Source of the DNA: PALSA-612 sp963755155
GTDB taxonomy: Bacteria > Actinomycetota > Thermoleophilia > Gaiellales > Gaiellaceae
NCBI GenBank assembly: GCA_963755155.1
Contig: CAVWIV010000015.1
Coordinates: forward strand, 248,001-312,000
DNA: 64,000 nucleotides
Direction: 5' to 3'
In this document: piece after piece, positions 1 to 8,579 of the stretch
How the letters are laid out: every line of letters begins with the position of its first letter
Numbering within the stretch: the first letter of the stretch is position 1
The notes under the pieces: generated by a model
The model's database searches: none
The model's input: only the letters and a program-made list of their open reading frames with translations
Told to the model about the DNA's origin: nothing
Translations under genes and position numbers: made by a program

Positions 1-2497
1 GGCCGGCTGGTCGTCGAGGACGCAGGCCCGCTCGAGCTGAAGGGGATGGGCGCGGCCATGCGCGCGTGGCGTGTGGTCAGCGCCATCGACGGTAAGCACG
101 TGCACGTCAACGCCCCGCTCGTCGGCCGCGAGACGGAGCTGGAGCTGCTCCAGCACACGTACGAGAGAACGCAACGGGACGGCCGCGCGCATCTCTTCAC
201 GATCTACGGGGAGCCCGGCGTTGGCAAGAGCCGCCTTGTCCGCGAGTTCGTAGACTCCGTGGCCGGGGCGAGCGTGCTCAAGGGCCGTTGTCTGCCGTAC
301 GGCGAGAGCGTGACGTACTGGCCGCTCGCCGAGATGATCAAGTCGGCGGTGGGGATCACCGACGACGAACCGCTCGAGGAAGCGTTCGAGAAGCTTCGCC
401 AGTGCTGCGAGGACGACGCCGTCGCCGACCTGATCGGATTGGCCTCGGGCGTGCTGGAAGCGGTGGAGGGCGAGCGCAGCCCGCAGGAGATCGCCTGGGC
501 GGCCCGCGAGGTCATGAGCGGGCTCGCCGACGTGCAGCCGCTCATCCTCTTCTTCGAGGACATCCACTGGGCCGAAGAGCCGATGTTCGATCTCATCGAG
601 CATCTCGCCGACTGGGTGCGCGCACCGCTGCTGATCCTCTGCCTTGCCCGACCAGACCTGCTCGACGTGCGGCCCGCCTGGGGTGGTGGCCGCGTCCGGT
701 CGACCGCGATCGAGCTGGAGCCGCTTTCCGAGGAGGAGAGCCAGGAGCTCGTCACCGCGCTCGTCTCCGATCTCGCGGATCCGCCGCCTCTGCCCAAGGG
801 CTTGCTCGACCGGACCGAAGGCAATCCGCTGTTCGTAGAGGAGACCATTCGCATGCTCGCCGAGGGCGGCGACTCCAATCGCGTCCCCGACACGCTCCAG
901 GCCCTCATCGCAGCCCGAATCGACCACCTCGCGCCGGACGCCAAAGTGCTGTTGCAGCGGGCGGCCGTCATCGGCCGGGTGTTCTGGAAGGGCGCCATCG
1001 CGCACTCGCCCCGAATCTCGACGTGGAAGCGCTGCTCGACGACCTGCTGCTGCGGGAGTTCGTGCTGCGCGAGGAGCGCTCCTCGATCTCGGGTGAGACG
1101 GCCTTCCGCTTCAAGCACATGCTGATCAGGGAGGTCGCGTACGCCGGGCTGTCCAAGCAGGCCCGTGCACAGCAGCACGCGAGGTTTGCGGAGTGGATCA
1201 AGGAGCACGCCGGAGAGGAGCTGCTCGAGATCCGCGCTTACCATCTCAACCACGCGACGCTCCTTCTCGCCGAGCTGGACGGTGCTCCACCCGATGAACT
1301 AGTGCACGAGGCGGCAGAGGCGCTGACGGGCGCCGGCAAGCGCGCGCTCGCGCGCGAGGAGTACAAGTCGGCGCGCGGCAAGCTGCTTCGCGCCGTCGAG
1401 CTCGAGCCCGACGCTTCGGCGTCGCTACTACGCCGCTCGTGCTGTCTGGAGGCTGGGCGACCTGACGGCAGTTGCCGTTGAGATGGAGAAGGTTCGGGCG
1501 GAGGCCGAGGACGACGGGAGAGACGCTGATGGAAGCGCTCGCGCTGACCGCGCTCGGCGACGCGGCGCTGAAGCAGACCGGAGACACGGCGCGCGCGCAG
1601 AAGCTCATCGACCGGGCGCTCGAGCTGCAGAAGGACGAGATGGACGTCGACGCGCACTTCGACTCGCTCATGGTCCGCGTCGGGATCGGCGTCGCGCGAG
1701 GATCGATGTCAGAGGCGGTGCCCTACATGGAGCAGGCGTTCGCAGTCGCGCTCGCCGCGGGCCGCAAGGATCTCCAGACCATCGCCTCGCAGGCGCTGGC
1801 GCAGGCGCACATCGTCCGGCTCGAGCTCGACAAGGCCGAGCGTCTCATCCACAAGGCGGTCGAGCTGGCAGACGAGAGCGGCAGCCCGCGCGCGAGAGGC
1901 CAGGCAATGCTCACTCTGGGCTGGCTCCACCGCATGCGGAAGGAGCTTGACGCGGCCGAGACTGCGTACGAGCAGGCCCGCGAGCTCTTCGCGGAGATCG
2001 GCCACGCGACGCTGCTCTCGTTCTCGCTGTCCCGCATGGCCGACGTCGCCTACGAGAAGGGCGAGCTCGCGCGGTCGGAGAAGCTCATGCGCGAGTCGAT
2101 CCGGTTGCTCGCTCCGCTCGGCCAGCACCGGGAGCTCGCGGAGGCGCAGGCGGAGCTCGCACGGGTGCTCGCCGAGCAGGGCAAGATCGACGAGGCCGAG
2201 CGCTTCGTGGCGGAAGCGCAGGAGTACTCACCGTCTGCCGAGCCGCAGCTGCAGCTCTGGGTCGTGCTCGCGCTGGCGGCCGTGCGCACGGCTCAGGAGC
2301 GCGTGGAGGACGCGGAGGCGCTCCTGGTCCAGGCGCTCGAGATCTCGGACGAGATCGACTTCACGGGCCTCCAGGCAGAGGTCTTGCAGCGGATCATCCG
2401 CTTCCTCGAGGAGACCGGGCAGAACGGAAAGGCGGCGCCCTACGAGGAGCGTCTCGCGCTGCTCGTACCGGCCGAGAGCACCGCCGAGATCGCCTGA
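1..2497 (+). CDS. Class III cyclase-AAA ATPase-TPR regulator, 5' truncated and frameshifted
   Basis: The window opens inside this gene. The first ~25 residues (LELKGMGAAMRAWRVV) are the usual tail of a class III adenylate/guanylate cyclase domain. An AAA ATPase follows, with Walker A GEPGVGKSRL near base 210 and a Walker B-like ILFFEDIHWAEE near base 545. After that comes a long helical TPR-like region to the stop at 2497. The coding frame changes three times: near 1000-1002, near 1411-1420 and in a GGG run near 1516-1518. The protein sequence is continuous across each break, so indel errors are more likely than decay. This multidomain architecture is known for signalling ATPases that make cAMP and sense stimuli through the TPR part. 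The ligand is unknown. The 3' end overlaps the convergent neighbour by 58 bp. Confidence 0.8.
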
Positions 2498-3279
2498 TTC
2501 GACTCCTCGTCCGGCGACTCGCCGATCACCGTGGCGGGCCGGTCGAACGCGTCCAGAGCCTCACGAAGCGGATCTGCCCGTAGGGTGCCCGCGCCGTACG
2601 GGAGGTGCTTCGTCTCGTTGCGGTTCGCGAAGGCGATGTCGGAGAAGTGGATGTGGAAGGGCGACCCGGGCTCCTGCACGGCGTCGGCGGCCTCGAGCGC
2701 GGCGCGGAACGGCTCACCGTCCGTGAACGCGCCGTCGCTCGTCGCATGCATGTGCGCGAAGTCGAGCACGGGCCGCACCCAGCCGGTTCGCTGCGAGATC
2801 TCGAGCACGTCGTCCAGCGAGCCGAGGTCGCGGACGCGGCCCATCACCTCGACTCCGAACGGGACGGCGCGCTCCTTCCCCTCGAGCCGCTCCCGCAGCT
2901 CCCCGAGCTGCTCGACGACGGCGTCGAGTGCGTCTTCGCGTGAGCGGCCGAGCAGGAAGCCGGGATGGAAGACCACGACCTCGGCCTCGCACGCCTTCGC
3001 GATGCCCGCCGAGTGATCGAGCATGCCGACTGCCATGTTGAGCTTCTTCCCGCGCTCGGCGTGCCCCATGAAGCCGGCCAGCGGCGCATGCACCGAGAGA
3101 GCGATACCGTGCTCGCGGGCCAGCTCGCCAAGCCGCGCGGCGAAGTCGTAGTCCATCCAGAACCGCGTCTCGAAGTCGATCTCACAGGCCGTGTAGCCGC
3201 GCTCGACGAGCAGCTCGACCGCTCGCTCGGGGCTCTCCTGCGACGGCACGCGGGCCGGCCCGAAGCGAATTTCGCCCAT
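2440..3279 (-). CDS. Endonuclease IV / xylose isomerase-like TIM barrel protein
   Basis: This 279-residue protein resembles the AP endonuclease family 2 TIM barrels (endonuclease IV, Nfo). Conserved metal-site motifs appear in family order: SVHAP near residue 63, VFHPG near 104, GVEVMG near 145, LDFAHMHA near 172, HIHFSD near 209 and an ESPDEES-type glutamate near 253. In Nfo these residues bind three zinc ions and the enzyme nicks DNA 5' to abasic sites. Sugar isomerases share the fold, so the substrate is not certain. The ATG at 3279 begins MGEIRFGPA, a typical family start. The gene stands alone and converges on the upstream regulator with overlapping ends. Confidence 0.75.
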   Translation of the reverse strand: MGEIRFGPARVPSQESPERAVELLVERGYTACEIDFETRFWMDYDFAARLGELAREHGIALSVHAPLAGFMGHAERGKKLNMAVGMLDHSAGIAKACEAEVVVFHPGFLLGRSREDALDAVVEQLGELRERLEGKERAVPFGVEVMGRVRDLGSLDDVLEISQRTGWVRPVLDFAHMHATSDGAFTDGEPFRAALEAADAVQEPGSPFHIHFSDIAFANRNETKHLPYGAGTLRADPLREALDAFDRPATVIGESPDEESNQAISAVLSAGTSSARRSS

Positions 3280-3317
3280 GGAAACGGACGCTAGCGCACT
3301 CCGTCCGACGCTGTTTC

Positions 3318-3323
3318 TACGGT
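3318..3323 (+). promoter_or_regulatory. Candidate -10 element (TACGGT) of a leaderless gene
   Basis: TACGGT lies exactly six bases before the ATG at 3330, a spacing that would put the transcript start at or next to the start codon. The same hexamer and spacing precede the response regulator at 37338. No clear -35 is visible. Confidence 0.4.
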
Positions 3324-3329
3324 GTTCAC

Positions 3330-3566
3330 ATGGCTAAGAGACCTTCCCGAGTCGACCTGCTCGAGCTCGACATCGACCTCAGGCTCGCCGATCTCTGGCG
3401 CGAGCTGTCCGAGATTCAGGACTGGAACATGGAGATCGCGGCTGCGTTCATGCGCGCTGCTTACGGCAAGGGCTACTGCGACGCCCTCACCGAGGACGAC
3501 GCCGGGTCGCTCTGCCTCGACCACGGGTACCGGCTACCCGCGAAGCGGGACGCTGAACGCCTGTAA
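3330..3566 (+). CDS. Hypothetical small protein, 78 aa
   Basis: A small, acidic, probably helical soluble protein starting MAKRPSRVDLLELDIDLRLA. I do not recognise a family. It has no signal peptide or membrane segment, and one cysteine in each half (near residues 50 and 63). The ORF follows a TACGGT hexamer at the leaderless spacing and its codon use matches the neighbours, which supports it as real. It sits alone between a divergent endonuclease-like gene and the cytochrome c maturation operon, so context gives no function. Confidence 0.55.
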   Translation: MAKRPSRVDLLELDIDLRLADLWRELSEIQDWNMEIAAAFMRAAYGKGYCDALTEDDAGSLCLDHGYRLPAKRDAERL

Positions 3567-3600
3567 CTGCCGTGCGGTCTAGCTGACGGGACCAGCGCGC

Positions 3601-3606
3601 TAGAAT
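3601..3606 (+). promoter_or_regulatory. Candidate -10 element (TAGAAT) of the ccm operon
   Basis: TAGAAT is a near-consensus -10 hexamer ending seven bases before the GTG of ccmE at 3614. This predicts a leaderless ccmE-ccmF-ccmI mRNA. No good -35 is present. Confidence 0.5.
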
Positions 3607-3613
3607 CGGCCTC

Positions 3614-4012
3614 GTGGCGCGAAAGCGCAGTCCCGCGCGGCTCGTCATCGCGCTCGGCGTGGCGGCGGTGCTCGCCGTTTTCTTGCTCTACACGTCGATC
3701 GCCGGTGGCACGAATGCGTCGCTGCGGCCGAGTCAGCTCGCCGGGCACGCGAACGAGAAGGTGCAGCTCGCCGGCCTCGTGATCGGCCCGGTGAAGGGCG
3801 ATCCGCACGAGGAGGGGATGCGCTTTCGGCTCCGCGACGTCGACGGCAAGGCAACGGTTGCCGTCGTCTACACGGGCTCGAAGCCCGACCTCTTCCGGCC
3901 GGGGCGTCACGTGTATCTCAAGGGGCAGCTGCGGCAGGGCACGTTCGTCGGCGAGCGCAACTCGCTCGTGACGAAGTGCCCGTCGAAGTACGTCCCCAAG
4001 AAGCAGACGTAG
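3614..4012 (+). CDS. ccmE: CcmE-type cytochrome c maturation haem chaperone, CxxxY variant
   Basis: 132 residues with one N-terminal membrane anchor (about residues 10-30) and a CcmE-like OB-fold domain outside (RPSQLAGHANEKVQLAGLV, FRLRDVDGKATVAVVYTG, KGQLRQGTFVGE). CcmE holds haem covalently on the outer face of the membrane before transfer to apocytochromes. The classical haem ligand is a His in an HxxxY motif. Here the motif is C122-P-S-K-Y126, the CxxxY form described for the System I* variant in archaea and some bacteria. The GTG start is set by the TAGAAT hexamer seven bases upstream. ccmF follows after 3 bp, so the genes form an operon. Confidence 0.85.
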   Translation: MARKRSPARLVIALGVAAVLAVFLLYTSIAGGTNASLRPSQLAGHANEKVQLAGLVIGPVKGDPHEEGMRFRLRDVDGKATVAVVYTGSKPDLFRPGRHVYLKGQLRQGTFVGERNSLVTKCPSKYVPKKQT

Positions 4013-4015
4013 ACC

Positions 4016-6007
4016 GTGGCCGAGCTCGGGCGCGCGGCGCTCATCGTCTGCCTCGGCCTCTCCGTGTACGCCATCGTGGCCGGCTCCCTCGCGGCGTGGG
4101 AGGGTCGTCGACGCCTCGCCGCCTCCGCGCAGAACGCGCTCGTGGCCGCGTTCGCCGCCGCAGCCGTCGCGTCGGGCGTCCTCGCCGTCGCCCTCGTGCG
4201 GCACGACTTCTCGTTCGTCTACGTCGCCGACTTCACGAGTGAGCAGCTCCCGTTCGGCTACACGCTGTCGGCGTTCTGGGGCGGCCAGGCGGGCTCGCTC
4301 CTCCTGTGGCTGCTCGTGCTCACGGGGATGAGCGCGCTCGCCGTGCTCTTCAACCGCTACGCGGCGAGAGAGGTGATCGCGTGGGCGGTGCCGGTGCTCG
4401 GGCTCGTCACCGCGTTCTTCGCCTTCCTGCTCGTCGCGGTGGCGAGTCCATTCGGGACGCAGGTGGCGCCGGCCGACGGCGCGGGTCTCAATCCGAGCCT
4501 CCAGAACCCGTACATGGTCGCGCACCCGCCGATGCTCTATCTCGGCTACGTCGGTCTCACGATCCCCTTCGCGTTCGCCATGGGTGCGCTGCTCGCGGGC
4601 CGCACCGACGAGCGCTGGATCGTGGCCACGCGCCGCTGGACGCTCGCGGCCTGGGCGTTTCTCGGCTTCGGCCAGCTGCTCGGGGCGCACTGGGCGTACG
4701 TCGAGGTGGGGTGGGGCGGCTACTTCGCCTGGGATCCCGTGGAGAACGCCGCGCTCATGCCCTGGCTCGCGGCCACGGCCTTCCTCCACTCGGTGATGGT
4801 GCAGGAGAAGAAGGGGATGCTGAAGGTGTGGAACGTCCTGCTCGTCATCCTGTCCTTCTGCCTCGCGATCTTCGGGACGTTCCTCACGCGCTCGGGGATC
4901 GTCAACTCGATTCACTCGTTCACGCAGAGCTCGATCGGGCCGTGGTTCCTGGGCTTCATCATCACGATCACGCTCGGCTCGCTCGCGCTCGTCCTCTACC
5001 GACTGCCGCTCCTGCGGGCGAAGACGAAGCTCGAGTCGGCGATCTCGCGCGAGGCGGCGTTCCTCTACAACAATCTTCTGCTCGTCGCGCTCTCGCTGAC
5101 GATCCTCTGGGGCGTCATCTTCCCCATCGTCTCGGAGGCCTTCCGCGGCGAGTCGGTGACCGTCGGCCCGCCGTACTTCAACTTCTTCCTGCGTGCGTTC
5201 GGGATCCCGTTGCTCTTGCTGATGGGGATCGGGCCGCTCGTCGCCTGGCGGCGGGCATCGATCGGCTCGCTGAAGCGCATGCTGGCCTGGCCGGCGCTCG
5301 TGGCAGTCGCCGCCGGAGGGGTGCTGCTCCTGTTCGGCGCCGGCGATTCGCTGCCAGGCCTCGTGACGTACACGTTCAGCGCCTTCGTGCTCGCGTCGAT
5401 CGCGATCGAGTTCGGGAAGGGCACGCAGGCGCGTCGCGCGCTCACCAGCGGGAGTTGGTGGGGCGCGTTCTCGGGCCTCGTGGCCCGAAACCGGCGCCGT
5501 TACGGCGGCTACGTCGTCCATGCGGCGATCGTGCTGCTCGCGATCGGCGTCGCCGGCTCGTCGCTCTACCAGACGACGCGTGAGGCGAAGCTCGCGCCCG
5601 GCCAGTCGCTGGAGGCCGCCGGCTACACGCTCACGTATCGCGAGCTGACGCGAGAGGCGCGTTCGAACCACACCGCCGTCAGAGCCCATGTCGACGTCTA
5701 CCGCGACGGTGAGCTCGTGTCGCGGCTCGAGCCGGGGAAGAACCGCTACGCGGCCGAGGATCAGGTGTCGAGCGAGATGGCGATCTACACGAGCTGGCTG
5801 CGCGCGGAGGACGTCGACGTCATCGCCGACCAGGTCAACGCCGACCAGAGCGTGTACTTCAAGGTGCTCGTGAAGCCGCTCGTGAACCTCATCTGGCTGG
5901 CCGGCTTCGTGTTCGTCGGCGGGGCTCTCATCGCCCTGTGGCCGGACGCCCGCGAGAGCCGCCGCTTCGCCGAGCGCTACGAGCGCGCCATGGCGGTGAA
6001 GGCATGA
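4016..6007 (+). CDS. ccmF: CcmF cytochrome c haem lyase subunit
   Basis: 663 residues with many membrane segments. The tryptophan-rich haem-handling WWD motif is clear (WGGYFAWDPVENA, around residue 235), as are the CcmF signatures FWGGQAGSLLLW and PYMVAHPPMLYLGY. CcmF transfers haem from holo-CcmE to apocytochrome c on the outer face of the membrane. The GTG start lies 3 bp after the ccmE stop, and the stop overlaps the next start by 4 bp (ATGA). The length matches typical CcmF. No CcmA-D or CcmH is present in the window, so the rest of the system, if present, is encoded elsewhere. Confidence 0.93.
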   Translation: MAELGRAALIVCLGLSVYAIVAGSLAAWEGRRRLAASAQNALVAAFAAAAVASGVLAVALVRHDFSFVYVADFTSEQLPFGYTLSAFWGGQAGSLLLWLLVLTGMSALAVLFNRYAAREVIAWAVPVLGLVTAFFAFLLVAVASPFGTQVAPADGAGLNPSLQNPYMVAHPPMLYLGYVGLTIPFAFAMGALLAGRTDERWIVATRRWTLAAWAFLGFGQLLGAHWAYVEVGWGGYFAWDPVENAALMPWLAATAFLHSVMVQEKKGMLKVWNVLLVILSFCLAIFGTFLTRSGIVNSIHSFTQSSIGPWFLGFIITITLGSLALVLYRLPLLRAKTKLESAISREAAFLYNNLLLVALSLTILWGVIFPIVSEAFRGESVTVGPPYFNFFLRAFGIPLLLLMGIGPLVAWRRASIGSLKRMLAWPALVAVAAGGVLLLFGAGDSLPGLVTYTFSAFVLASIAIEFGKGTQARRALTSGSWWGAFSGLVARNRRRYGGYVVHAAIVLLAIGVAGSSLYQTTREAKLAPGQSLEAAGYTLTYRELTREARSNHTAVRAHVDVYRDGELVSRLEPGKNRYAAEDQVSSEMAIYTSWLRAEDVDVIADQVNADQSVYFKVLVKPLVNLIWLAGFVFVGGALIALWPDARESRRFAERYERAMAVKA

Positions 6008-6303
6008 CGGCATCTACCTGGGCGTTGCTCCTCGGCGGCCTGCTCGCCGCCGCTTGTGCGGTCTATGTGGCACGGCCGTTCCTTCGCGAGCCGGCCGTGG
6101 CAGCGGCGGATGACCGTCTCGACCGCCTCGACGAGCGCGGGCGGGAACGGCTGGCACTCGTCGAGGAGCGCGACCGCGCGCTCGACGCGCTGAAGGAGCT
6201 CGAGCTCGACCACCGCACGGGCAAGGTGTCGGACGAGGATTACCGCGCACTCGTGGCACCGCTGCGGGCCGAGGCGGCTCGGGCGATGAAGGCCCTCGAG
6301 TAA
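6004..6303 (+). CDS. Small CcmI-like membrane-anchored protein
   Basis: 99 residues with one N-terminal membrane helix (WALLLGGLLAAACAVYVARPF) followed by a charged, probably coiled-coil segment (DRLDRLDERGRERLALVEERDRALDALKELELDH). The layout resembles the N-terminal part of CcmI/CycH and small proteins encoded after ccmF. The ATG at 6004 overlaps the ccmF stop (ATGA), which decides the start over an in-frame upstream ATG inside ccmF. A role in presenting apocytochrome c is inferred from position and topology only. Confidence 0.65.
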   Translation: MTASTWALLLGGLLAAACAVYVARPFLREPAVAAADDRLDRLDERGRERLALVEERDRALDALKELELDHRTGKVSDEDYRALVAPLRAEAARAMKALE

Positions 6304-6344
6304 CCCGAGGGAGGGCTGGCGCGCCGACCGGCGAAACGAGCCGC

Positions 6345-7527
6345 ATGGTCCGCGGTGCGGCTCTCGTCCTCGTGCTGGCAGTGGTCGCGGTTGCCCCGGC
6401 CGGCGCGGACACGATCGAAGAGCGAAAGCAGTCCGTCGACGCGCGGATCGCGGCGCTCGGAGCCAGAGTCGCGGCCACGCAGCGCAGGGAGGCGTCCCTC
6501 CGCGCTCAGGTGGAGTCCGCGTCCAGCGAGATCCGCGCGCTCGCCCAGCGCGTCAACGACATCTCGATCGAGCTCGAGCCGCTCGAGCACGAGCTCGAGC
6601 TTCGCCGCGAGCGCCTGCGCCGCCTGAACGAGCTCTTCCGGCTGCAGACCGAGCGTCTGAAGCTCTTGCGGCGGCAGCATGCGATCGCGATGCGCCGCCT
6701 CGGGGATCGCGTCGACAAGCTCTACCGCCAGGAGGAGACCGACACGCTGTCGCTGCTGCTCTCGTCGGCGAGCTTCACGGACGCGCTCGACGTGTTCGAC
6801 TACCTGCAGCGGATCGCCGACGAGGACAAACGCGTAGCGAACGAGGTCGGCGCGGTGAAGACCCGCGTGCGCGGCCAGCGCGAGCAGACGCGGACGACGC
6901 GCAAGCGGCATCGCCAGGAAACGCGAGTCGTCGCCGTGCGCGTGGGTCAGGTTCGCGCGCTACGTGACCGGCTGGCGGCCTCCCGGAGTGGGATGGTCGC
7001 GGCTCAGGTCGAGCGGCAGGAGGATCTCGAGCAGCTGACGGCGATCGAGCGCGAGCAGCTCGCGCACATCGATGAGCTGCAACAGCAGAGCGCTGCGCTC
7101 GCAGCGAAGATCCAGGCGGCCCAGGCCGACGCCGGCACGGGCGGCGGCTCGCCTTCGGCCGCCGGCTACATCTGGCCGGTGCTGGGGCCCGTGACGAGCC
7201 CCTTCGGCTGGCGGTGGGGACGGATGCACGAGGGCATCGACATCGGCGCAGGATCGGGGACGCCGATCAGGGCGGCCGCGGCAGGCACCGTCATCCACGC
7301 GGGGTGGCTGGGCGGCTACGGCAACCTCGTCGTCATCGACCACGGCGGCGGCGTGGCCACCGCGTACGGCCACCAGTCGAGCATCGCAGCGGGCAGCGGC
7401 GCCTTTCGTCGCGCAGGGCCAGGTGATCGGCTACGTCGGCTCGACCGGCAACTCGACCGGCCCGCACCTCCACTTCGAGGTGCGCGTCAACGGCGCGCCG
7501 CAGGACCCGCTCGGCTACCTGTCCTAG
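6345..7527 (+). CDS. Secreted coiled-coil M23 family peptidoglycan endopeptidase, frameshifted
   Basis: A signal peptide (about residues 1-22, VRGAALVLVLAVVAVAPAGA) is followed by a long coiled coil (about 25-250) and a C-terminal peptidase M23/LytM domain with MHEGIDIG, AYGHQS and, after a frame change, TGPHLHFEV. These hold the zinc ligands of the family, so the enzyme or activator should act on peptidoglycan crosslinks outside the cell, like EnvC/MepM/NlpD proteins. The frame changes at the TTT run near 7404. Removing one T restores FVAQGQVIGYVG and a stop at 7525-7527. The stop codon overlaps that of the convergent hpt gene. Confidence 0.85.
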
Positions 7528-8080
7528 TCTCCGGCGAGCTCGTGCTCGAAGAGAGCGGCGGCCATCTCAGCGCGAGACGCGCGATGTGGAGATCCGGCAG
7601 GTTCCGGTAGCGCTCGTCGAGGTCGAACCCATAGCCGACGAAGAACTCGTCCGGCGCGGTGAAGCCGATGTAGCGAACGGGCAGGTCGTCCACGAGCCGG
7701 CGGTACGGCCGGTCGAGCAGCGTCACGACGGCCAGCGACCGCGGTGAGCGCAGGGCGAACGACTTCGTGAGGTAGTTGAGCGTGAGTCCGGTGTCGACGA
7801 CGTCCTCGACGAGGAGGACGTCGCGGTCGAGGATGTCGGCGTCGAGGTCCTTGAGCAGCCGCACGGCGCTCGCGCCGCCTGTCGACCGGCCACCGTAACC
7901 GGCCAGCTCGACGAAGTCCATGCGGTGGACGATCGGCAGCGCCCGCGAGAGGTCCGCGAGGAACATGAAACTCGCCTTGAGCGCGCAGACGAGCACCGGC
8001 TCTCGGCCCACGTAGTCGGCCGCGATGTCAGCGCCGAGCTCCTGCACGCGCACGCCGATCTCCTCGGCGGAGAGGTACAC
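7524..8080 (-). CDS. hpt: Hypoxanthine phosphoribosyltransferase
   Basis: A purine salvage enzyme that joins hypoxanthine or guanine to PRPP. The PRPP-binding loop VLLVEDVVDTGLTL and the C-terminal GYGFDLDERYRNLP are typical of Hpt, as is the early KASFMFLADLSR segment. In the raw sequence the frame runs on to 7487 as an unlikely basic tail. A single frame change near 7565-7576 gives the expected ending MAAALFEHELAGD with a stop at 7524-7526. The GTG at 8080 (MYLSAEEIG) is the only usable start I see. The open frame continues upstream without ATG, GTG or TTG, so the true start is a little uncertain. Confidence 0.88.
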
Positions 8081-8124
8081 CTCGCCGATCCGCGGATCGA
8101 CCGAGGGCGGGTCCTCGTGGACCG

Positions 8125-8493
8125 CTAGGAGGCGAGGTCGAGTTTGTATCGCTGGGCGAGGCGTTCGATGTCGCGCTTGTAGAAGAGCTTCACGCGGACG
8201 CCGGGATAGCGCTCGCGCACCTTCCGCAGCTTCCGGTTCTTGCGGGTGACGAGCGACTGCTTCATCACCGTCACCTCGATGTAGAGATCCTGCTCCGGGA
8301 GGTAGAAGTCGGGCGTGAAGGCTTCGACCACGCGCCCGTCGTCATCCTCCTCGAGCACGAACGTGCGCGGCTCGTACGCCCACGGGATGCGATAGAAGTC
8401 GAAGATCTTCGCGCACTCGAGCTCCGCTTCATTGGCGAAGTGCGGCGCGCCAGAGCCGGAATATGCCTGGAAATCGGGGATTTCCGAGAGCAC
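8125..8493 (-). CDS. Predicted PD-(D/E)xK-like nuclease-fold protein, unknown role
   Basis: About 122 residues. The core FTPDFYLPEQDLYIEVTVMK resembles the D...ExK signature of restriction-endonuclease-like folds, with an upstream glutamate (NEAELECAKIFDFYRIPW) and a C-terminal basic helix with RYPGVRVKLFYKRDIERL. I cannot name a family. A GTG at 8493 is preferred as the start because TACCCT lies eight bases upstream. The open frame reaches an ATG at 8529, which would overlap the divergent promoter region. It lies just upstream of hpt on the same strand, so the two may be co-transcribed. Confidence 0.6.
   Translation of the reverse strand: MLSEIPDFQAYSGSGAPHFANEAELECAKIFDFYRIPWAYEPRTFVLEEDDDGRVVEAFTPDFYLPEQDLYIEVTVMKQSLVTRKNRKLRKVRERYPGVRVKLFYKRDIERLAQRYKLDLAS
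8469..8485. repeat. Perfect inverted repeat, possible operator
   Basis: GGAAATC-GGG-GATTTCC is a perfect 7 bp inverted repeat with a 3 bp centre. It lies at the head of the divergent region between the nuclease-like gene and the M32 carboxypeptidase. It falls within the first codons of the minus-strand gene if that starts at 8493. A regulator site is possible but untested. Confidence 0.35.
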
Positions 8494-8579
8494 TGAAGAG
8501 AAGGGTAGCAACCGGTCCGGACACCCCACGCGACGCCGAAGTGGTAGAAGGCTTGGAAGTCGAACTCGAAGGGGGAGAG

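Noticed and set aside
1..2497. Reading the first gene as a true pseudogene
   Set aside because: It has three frame breaks, but so do essential genes nearby, and its sequence is otherwise well conserved. Assembly indels explain all cases.
3473..6013. An 846-codon open frame on the minus strand opposite ccmF
   Set aside because: It is antisense to a clear ccmF and its translation is low-complexity Arg/Glu/His/Asp, the usual artefact of high-GC third positions.
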